Source: Zelonia costaricensis
Taxonomy: Eukaryota; Euglenozoa; Kinetoplastea; Trypanosomatida; Trypanosomatidae
Direction of reading: 5' to 3'
Length of the DNA stretch: 64,000 nt
Assembly: GCA_030849075.1 (NCBI GenBank)
Contig: JASAOO010003495.1
Span: forward strand, 1-64,000
The translations under genes were made by a program, and so were the position numbers. The notes under the pieces were generated by a model that ran no database searches, was not told the DNA's origin, and saw only the letters and a list, made by a program, of their open reading frames with translations. Positions 60,501 to 64,000 of the stretch are shown here, in pieces. The first letter of the stretch is position 1. The number at the start of each line of letters is the position of its first letter.

Positions 60501-62455
60501 GCGCGGCGGTGCGACTGCGCGCGTGTCTGGCGTGCTGTGCAGAGGCGCAGCTCAGTACCGTCGACCCACACGCGCGGCGTCGGCGACCTGCTCGGGAGGG
60601 CGCGTCTGTGGCGCTGTGGGTTGTGACAGAGATGCTCTGCGATGCCATGGCTGACGTGGCGCCGGCTCGGCGGCGCACGGCGGCTAAGAAGCAGCAGCGA
60701 CTGTTGCTGCCCCTGTACGCAGCCTACCGGCGCGTTGCAGGCGACGGTGCGGCGTGGCCGTCCGTGCGCCGTGTGTGGCCTGCGCGGAGGCCCGCTCACC
60801 CTGTAGCGAACGACGGCGGTGACGACGCCGTTGAGGTCTACGAGGGTCGTCAGCTCCACGACTGGGAGACGCAGGCGGGCGCACTGCTACCAGCACCACC
60901 ACCACCGGCGCCACGACATCACGACCGCGGTGCCGTGGCGCCGGTGGTAGCGCGTCTGTTCCTCGACTTGTCCGTGTTGGCCGCCGTCTTGCCCTCGCCG
61001 GAGACCCCGGCTGCTGCGGCGGACCGCTTGGCGGCTGCTGCACAGCAGCGACAGCTGCTCGCCACCTTCGTGTCGTTCCATGACAGGGGGCTGTGCGGGG
61101 CGGCCGAGGCGCAACCCCAGGGCCGTGCCTCGCCGACCGTCTCGTCCGTGTCGGTCAGCGTCGGCGCAGCTGTCCATTCGCTGGCGACTGCACTGCTGCA
61201 AGCTGCCACCGCTGATGCCACTGGTGATGCCGCCGCCGCTGCTGCGGCGATGGCGGCGGCCAGACCGGCTGACCTCGCAGCAACTCGGTGGACTCGAACT
61301 CGAACTGACCTCTCCGGCGCTGATTCGTCGTCGGGTGGGTGGTGGTGGTGGCGGAGCGCATCTACGGCGCTGCGCGCGCTGCAGCGCTTGTACCGCGTGC
61401 ACACGGCAGGCCCGACCTCGCCGCCCACGTCTGCCGTCCCCTTCGCGACGCCGGCAGGCGGGCGGCGCGGTGGCCGTGGCACTGGCAGCGGCGATGACTC
61501 GGCGTGGCTGGCCGCTCCACCCGACGTCCAGCTTGTGTCCACCATCGTGGACGGGCTGCAGTGGACGCCGCTACTTGGGCACCCGATGAAGCACCCAGCT
61601 GCGCAGGTTGAGGCTGCACTTGCAGCTCCGCACTACACCGTTCTCCGCCTGCTGAGCCGCCGCCGCGAGGTTACGGCGGTGCCGCTGGTGGACTTCGTCG
61701 AGGACGTGCTGCGCCCGCTGCTGCGGGTGGAGCAGTGCGCTGTGACGGCAGGCGGGGTCTTGTCGGGGCAGCGCGTGCATCAGCGGCTTGGGGCCCTGGC
61801 GGAGGTGGCGCGGCGGTTACCGGCACACCCCTCGCTTAGGACAGCCGGCACACCAAGTGTTGCGGGCGCCGCTTCGACGGGCTTCCCGACGGGCTGGGTC
61901 GCTGCGGTGCTTGTCTTCAAGCTGCTCGTGCGGCTCGAGTCGACGCTGATTGCGCGCGGCGTGGTGGCGAGTGCGGGGTTGCGGGAGGGGGCGACGGAGG
62001 CGGGCTCGGCGAGGTCGCAGCTCGCGGCAGCACACGGGTTTGCGGTGCGCTACGGCACATTGCTGACGCAGGAGCGGCGTGACACGTCGGCGTACCTCGC
62101 CTTTAATCTGGTCGTGACGCGCGGCTGCCGGGGTGCAATGTGGCAGGCAGCTCTATCCTCGAGCGGTGCGGTCCCGTGGCTGGCCGCGAATGGGCTACTG
62201 CACGAGGAGCAGCTGGCGCAGCTGCGGTACGCCGTCTCCGCGGCCGTACCGCCTGCATCCACGGCGGCCGCAATGGAACTCTTCATGACGCGCGAGCCAA
62301 CGGGCGCAGGCCACGGTGCCGCACCGCTGGACGACGCGCTGGGTAGCGACACGGCGGGTGTGCTGACATCGACTGAGTCTGCCTTGGTAGCTCGCCTGCA
62401 CGCACTGTTGCTGCCACCGGTGCCATCGCCATCGCCGCCGCCGCGCCACCTCTGA
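48581..62455 (+). CDS. Giant protein (4624 residues), function unknown, possible helical repeats
   Basis: A single 13.9-kb uninterrupted frame encodes 4624 residues, by far the largest gene here. Composition is Ala/Arg/Leu-rich with many short helices, Ser/Ala-rich linkers, and acidic low-complexity spots (about residues 3270-3285). Helix pairs with PPR/TPR-like spacing occur at residues 2-30 (AGEWRRCLDLMRR), 1118-1170 (VRDAVALFYAHERQHRRLRLDE) and 1337-1366 (FCEAHGDTETAVHAYLRFL), suggesting a solenoid of weak repeats. No enzymatic motif, TM segment or signal was recognised. The N-terminus is Arg-rich but contains Asp and Glu, so mitochondrial targeting is uncertain. The next in-frame Met is residue 25 (48653). 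A scaffold or organellar RNA-related role is only a guess. Confidence 0.85.
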   Translation: MPRHLADQLARLSRAGEWRRCLDLMRRTLASSASSAEITTTATAATARDAACTVLNQPSLLLRCASASPPCQSATDVLLVFDAALRLTGRRTPATPAPPTPPIHASAEWGALVTRLLQAYTDGDGTHAPSEVQSATAVAALCSWATAQGLPVPPLLIDKARERAARAQVSPRAAAARQDVAAVGATSSRDANADPVHGEGPDSSCAKSVHPSCAPSPSPRPTALPLQHVHEEADEAWRAGRQLTQQLAVAWCGAQADYAAETAEVAASSARTTELRSFAAEVAVRARFRAALQPCASPPSSGPAGFSEAELRAMTSFAIRMFATVRGNGGHDVPAADLMPEPPSKDSAAPASPEWEFFTCIVMAEEVCAALWRESGEEDRALRPQVARGGAATAAPVVARECLVAVSAASMDALISSNAESRQLYASRPDDQSPYAAATAAVAASTTALHAVRAARSLAKAVVILCTESADALWRRRALLSEHLQIPHPSRCHRTARDGSAANSVARDQCCESDSQPELDLVRLLELVVNGASLLDASPSVAADALVEVQLQCVWAAVLLTERTVCGIESRAPAEAAAVLTALRETLRLPSSVAAPASREGKRGTPSLPASSVVTAVACAVLDACPEWIATAVLRPDLESDGESGSGAVAALAVSRVVAHLAPGRVRTAAWRLQQRRPISSLGEQARSDEAVTRADVDGVAEGVSADEAHRGACASAASRWPSATRLSEVCDRLTSPSLSSHFVSAVLAGLDSSTTLAIAQHLSQQQHRPPAPSAQLRRQDGVDASTDISAPGASGTAALACVLHSLATPAARADMAQQILGITSDAAAAAAGSPGPSPSPPAATHRRRPGAPSRGPRPVFMWRLQVAEVCLECLAEAQTSCTPAALAALEVATRRYLAVAAGALAHAREGGEAGAAHAVLRRVWCLLGRLQPTLLEAHTRHSREIDAAPSATPGAAASGGAPLLQFLAWLERHTGGAARSSVGLRREDRWAAARLTRLSRAVAYVACASPSTADVPAAVAVGVSCGAAYAGVSVCRLCHLALASTAGPQPPPQQAQLHSSTAAAGARRVAVLALADACGVFDHPALSPASTSPGREAQADALSVLQHGHGQPLDKTRHDVLVATMQEFSRERRVRDAVALFYAHERQHRRLRLDEVELFAEIAKRAPLPFLVRLLRYVPPPCVSAVLAKAIVVGALKTCQRELKPAARRRQDGQDGARASGAREAARLQLWFECLAVARRALTLLPYPTAATASLASRGGDDADLRRAASAIWRLVRLRPHATLDDGQARLPSHQTSATGARGWDRDAVHAEQLFTALVHHPQAARLHAAPTLRAVEELRQTLLFCEAHGDTETAVHAYLRFLASATGAHRGGGGSGDGPPPVVPLLPLDTYTALLRSASAHAATAYDGVGGELLGCSVAGHSDGDTGTASVSLEALEAHVSRDAGVDAVPPPPHRGLLTGVDVMQDGASGAEDHMAALLQARAALTDGRAASLAVAGVQGPSRAGAAHEKITVASVNGARREREAAAAAMMVTTPATTHAQYTVAAVRRCSGLLTPALDALTRADVAFAPLTAVLHDALRCCRLRPRVVQGNADAPSTAAAAAEGEEEQVAATASAVGVVAATIAAVFQLEGTTSAVACSARAHDALDAAPDTERDRLRVACASTASAAVVTFTCVASHDDAAFWRVVQQSDVLLSYVWAYVWELRQLEWTVLWVSPAQAQRASLAAAECAQAIAAAVTALDVWAAERSMHAPHGSGAAAVERWRRRLRRTTVRDLRHCCAVMADAVEVGCGVDVAGELGDRAVAAREATLQLCRTVDGAVSVVDLCSPANALMQRVADPRLAAAPSVSAPEASCDAPAVVWAVMWAYKAAACELAERTLALSHASIGAGHVALDYALRCVTAQAASLRSSADACRVDGAAPHTCADPGDVVAWVAREAAVASLLPGIASRLQSCRAYVEAVAACAAADASGRSAPRLTQQLTELSADLFYAVHLLDECRRWATLVDACAHLPPAVLPVAKTPRAASPDTQRAYRAAAQTAARRMLVQLSCLRDALADMYSVGWWSELHGRLPDSARARLWAVDAVRTQHLHLLLALGSCAEAAHPVTHGRLPPPPPRLPLAEQLQQALAAHPSAAAQAVQCAQPARPPRRVTSYVDMDALMDDDDDTLAAAAAAAARASAMVAAVRAGEVAMLSYLTWSGALQDANLDVSMGEEVEEVELEALLPTRCATTRVVVVRLTRLESAIAAALAAPTLPASHAAWLRRLLPAVVGSDGARGRTTSEPQYIVAATRVLPAALWQWLSSLGAAAAAAEFRSDVCRVGLALDAVLLCDSSCLAGDLARHPLVREHHLHHADRAGDSDAVAPRDRVDGSDAEEGCRDSNRGAAVSVDDVREEWGQCSGAWLRRLMHAAASADATTAAWRTSAHRDSSSRSSSGVGCSAAAAFDAHSSLALLHTPTTPCATPAPSAWCGQGCDVPAPPTVLALQPARARLVAVVVLAVLRDASLIPAAPLREATLVQLVQDLGYTAPHAWWTALWWITCTPYPLPLQRDDGEATATVFDIATTKLRRCRAALLACGPWPSPVAVPLLEHAVEVQGLTRAMASDESTASARVFPEALELLLQKRPGWQPPTSCAAVSGQRHRASSHASPRGRASSPPLPIAPVAVSAAFDVPCVLLTRDRCFTAPPCVVPLPRLRGRHDGRTPATQPLADPAAAAATPLRAQASFSALEYVYAESERCLQACGSTASAPRWAAAEANLLHQVLRLSLADTLGGCTRLVCDSAWAATLLALPLARQTWALLLVWRTLQLRMAELESGQAFGATAVGSDYVGAAVVEDSCDAAPDPLPMTMVDGYASVFVVLRRLLAGVSHAGRASTPSVASEPSPNTRGADGESCGLARDLTRLEVFSTELAAFWAVRCAAEHLPASHLAVDEAAPGSDGSVLLSCVRRYTQVVRQDDEGDAGEGGSATGSGAGRLDAAAPLPRQLQQRGEARLAADGDVVADLRRAEARLQHAMGTSPPPSSSWVEAGRAARRGGRPHGAADSAPGGDDGAAAAAAAAAAALLKARVAVLRKAIVEASSATSPEWSLWPPAAWEACEVRACIRASVAQGVPRTVTLRHPSSIARQLRRWKYRDEERYLQESRHCGGEAKTCDGGRSAAPVRFHLRPAAAPPSHRVVDIEAGALIDVWHAVEGFIDDGLVALKCVPATAASATCAESGRAGTAGAAARRRRVPRAAATTCSAGAGVVVQLLILLASWEHTQLCGSVFEESQQQPPEEEGEEVEGGADQRPPRVLHGTLASADRFKVYNATIKLVRSRIGVCGEGSEDARGVATGPAAPPPSLAAMLPVDMGAPMGRSSYGGASAPTACLVTVFSVCPRLWRTSNVWHRAESAPSKTVLMGIERCVARYVAILHTLRRLGEAGAAQEEPRGSHNGVGAADMLARSVDPPSLMRLLLWSYFTAFSEANGRFWSAAGAASVGVARGVLLRALVDLSAVLRKGRRGVRLPEVRGGLRRPGNSLASALGAHLYPALWRELVAGFVARSSAGRAVRRPQHAVAENGRWGDLRGRWGAALGDAGGGGCDDSAVRTSFAMPTALQRRPQSPESDAAAAGYLAELLDVFDKAGARVPNAAAALPRRLRGLCGLGDGALFRFLSGVLAASQRCADADDSATQLTEFVLDVVRGTGLEALRPIADAAEAAYVEALECVAALASAARATSAPHEQPTAAQVAAAGMSLCAVLHPWLPLAGSCRDARAVEAKLQLVLLCTAAPPRQPRGSSSLHPSSSDAKVRPAAELSAPHALEVLNHVVRLAPPTTSLSPRGVMLLGAVHCSLTSAEAGPWGYRRRGDRLHGSQRAASGADCASREARAAGLRVLQELDEMPEHDSAAVLAAWQQVRRSHDPAAAAILMEWDGVASPSARLGCTAPALRPSAAGVPHGETMCSVEMCLYVAARREVEATVRTTNGKLQSPAFSAAVRLRACLACCAEAQLSTVDPHARRRRPAREGASVALWVVTEMLCDAMADVAPARRRTAAKKQQRLLLPLYAAYRRVAGDGAAWPSVRRVWPARRPAHPVANDGGDDAVEVYEGRQLHDWETQAGALLPAPPPPAPRHHDRGAVAPVVARLFLDLSVLAAVLPSPETPAAAADRLAAAAQQRQLLATFVSFHDRGLCGAAEAQPQGRASPTVSSVSVSVGAAVHSLATALLQAATADATGDAAAAAAAMAAARPADLAATRWTRTRTDLSGADSSSGGWWWWRSASTALRALQRLYRVHTAGPTSPPTSAVPFATPAGGRRGGRGTGSGDDSAWLAAPPDVQLVSTIVDGLQWTPLLGHPMKHPAAQVEAALAAPHYTVLRLLSRRREVTAVPLVDFVEDVLRPLLRVEQCAVTAGGVLSGQRVHQRLGALAEVARRLPAHPSLRTAGTPSVAGAASTGFPTGWVAAVLVFKLLVRLESTLIARGVVASAGLREGATEAGSARSQLAAAHGFAVRYGTLLTQERRDTSAYLAFNLVVTRGCRGAMWQAALSSSGAVPWLAANGLLHEEQLAQLRYAVSAAVPPASTAAAMELFMTREPTGAGHGAAPLDDALGSDTAGVLTSTESALVARLHALLLPPVPSPSPPPRHL

Positions 62456-64000
62456 CGACGCCCACGTGCAGATGCAAGACGAGGTGCTGCGTGCGAGGCA
62501 CCGCGCCCACACGCGCGAAATCACAGAAGCCCTTGAAGCCGAAGACTCAAATCGCATCGCTGTCGGTGCGTGACGGGGGAGACAGAGGGAGGGAGAGAGA
62601 GCTACCGACGCGCGACAACGCGGCGCTGCACGCCGGAGCATCGCTTCGCGTGGTGGCAATGCGCACCGCGTGTGCAGCCCCCCCCCCTCCCCCCACCGCA
62701 CGCGTTACACGTCGTGGTTTCAAAGGGGTAAGGAGCTCGCGTGGAAGTCGTACCACGCGAAAGGCCGGGTGAACAACCGCACCCCACCGCCGCCGCGGAC
62801 GTCAACGCGCGCGCGCATCCACTGCAGCGACCTTCACGCACCCTTGACGACTCGCCTTCATTGACTTCTTCTCCCCCATCCACACACACCTTGCCTTTCC
62901 GCCCAAACCTCACCCTTACACGCACACACACACACACACACACGGACGTTTTCTTCTGGCGAATCATCTTGTGACCCCGCACCCCGCACCCCTCGTGTTC
63001 TGCACATCACACATCGCACACCACCACCACCACCACCACCGCTGCGCTGCAGCAGAAGCATCACGGCAGGGCCTTCCGCACCTCTGCACGAAAACTGCAA
63101 ACCGCACTGCAGCAGCATCCAACGCCGCTTGCGTACCGTTGCCTCTCGGACAACTCCAACGGCATACACGCGGCGCATTGCCCCTTTGGTCCCACTCTTG
63201 CCCCCCCCCCTCGCCGACACAACGGCTCCACAGTGAGCATCCACGCTGCTTCAGGTTTCCCCTATACCCACCCCACCCGAACAGCGCCCCCCCTTCCCCC
63301 GTCTCCACCCCGCGCAGGATCTCGACCACCTCCACCTCCCCCCATCCACCGCGCGCTTCTTGAGAATTCTCGAGGACACCGTCCGCTTCGCATAGTCGTG
63401 GGTGGATGCGATTGTCTGTCTTCGTGCCTGTGCGTGTATGCGATTGTGTGTGTGTGTGTGCGTGCGTGACGGTGAATGAGGGCTTCTACGTTGTCTCGTG
63501 CACCCCCCCCTCCTCCCCCTTCCCACGCCCTTCCCCCTTTTCGCTTCTCCTCAACTCCACCCTCCCGCGCGCCCCCCCCTCCCTCCACTCACCTCCTGCG
63601 ACGCGAGCACGACACTTGATTCGTGATCACGCCCTGCGCGGCAGTCCTACACGCCACGTCACCTCCTCCCACCAGACAGACACACGCACACACAAAATTC
63701 CAGCAGGGACGTCAACACCAGCCTCCCTGCCCATTGTGCGGCTTCCCCGACGCTGCCACCCTGCTGAGCCTCGGCTTGTGTTCCCCTTCCCCTGCCCTCC
63801 TGCTGCTGTTGTTGCTGCTGCTGCTCCTTCTTGTTACGGTTACCCGCTCTGGGGCTTTTTAGTGTGGTGCGGTGTGTCACGTGCGCGGGCGAGAAGGGCG
63901 GCAACGGCGTGACGCGGTGGAGACGGCGGCTTTCCTTTTTCACCACCTCTGGTACGCACAGCGCGTGACCACCCGGCCGCCCCGCCCCGCCCCGCCCCGC
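62456..64000. other. Downstream flank of the giant gene
   Basis: No credible gene was seen. A mixed 3' flank to about 62860 is followed by (CA)n at 62922-62943, CAC units at 63018-63040, C/T-rich tracts at 63190-63360 and 63500-63600, (TG)n at 63430-63465, and CTG units near 63800-63825. The last 22 bp are CCCGC repeats cut by the window edge. A further gene may start beyond it. Confidence 0.6.
63979..64000 (+). repeat. (CCCGC)n repeat at the window edge
   Basis: At least four CCCGC units run to the last base, so the array may continue past the window. Confidence 0.85.

Noticed and set aside
1..64000. A strand-switch region or convergent gene pair
   Set aside because: Every supported gene is on the + strand, so no change of transcription direction is visible.

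Overview
The window looks like nuclear DNA of a trypanosomatid in the Leishmania/Leptomonas/Crithidia group. It is GC-rich, and every credible gene is intron-free and on the + strand. Gene ends are separated by spacers of about 0.6-5.8 kb full of C/T tracts, (CA)n/(TG)n repeats and AG dinucleotides shortly before start codons, which is the layout of a polycistronic unit processed by spliced-leader trans-splicing and polyadenylation. The gene set (an inositol phosphosphingolipid phospholipase C-like enzyme, a mitochondrial iron superoxide dismutase and a tandem set of isochorismatase-like 'mar1' genes) matches what I recall of Leishmania chromosome 8. That placement is from memory and not checked. 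No strand switch, RNA gene or intact mobile element was recognised.

Layout, left to right: a leucine-rich-repeat protein (1121-3079); a 5.8-kb gene-free stretch; a gamma-carbonic-anhydrase-like beta-helix protein lacking the metal ligands (8923-9807); a multi-pass membrane protein with a C-terminal KKXX motif (11149-13956); an ISCL/neutral-sphingomyelinase-type phospholipase (15268-17328); a disordered protein (18596-20077); a SUMO-activating enzyme UBA2 with a long N-terminal extension (20699-23731); an ABC1/ADCK-type atypical kinase (24654-26222); a bL9m-like mitoribosomal protein (27044-27832); a small one-TM protein (28608-28949); two low-complexity proteins (29936-32101 and 34789-37266); mitoribosomal uL2m (38376-39683); mitochondrial FeSOD (40585-41286); three tandem isochorismatase-like hydrolases (42494-46259); a small Tim chaperone (47516-47803); and a giant 4624-residue protein (48581-62455).

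Several products are probably mitochondrial: the gamma-CA-like protein, the ABC1 kinase, bL9m, uL2m, FeSOD and the small Tim. The isochorismatase trio is the only gene-family expansion. Trypanosomatid polycistrons are generally not functionally sorted, so this clustering is suggestive only. Start codons were chosen by combining the first Met after the best splice acceptor with where protein-like composition begins; the 5' ends are inferred, not observed.
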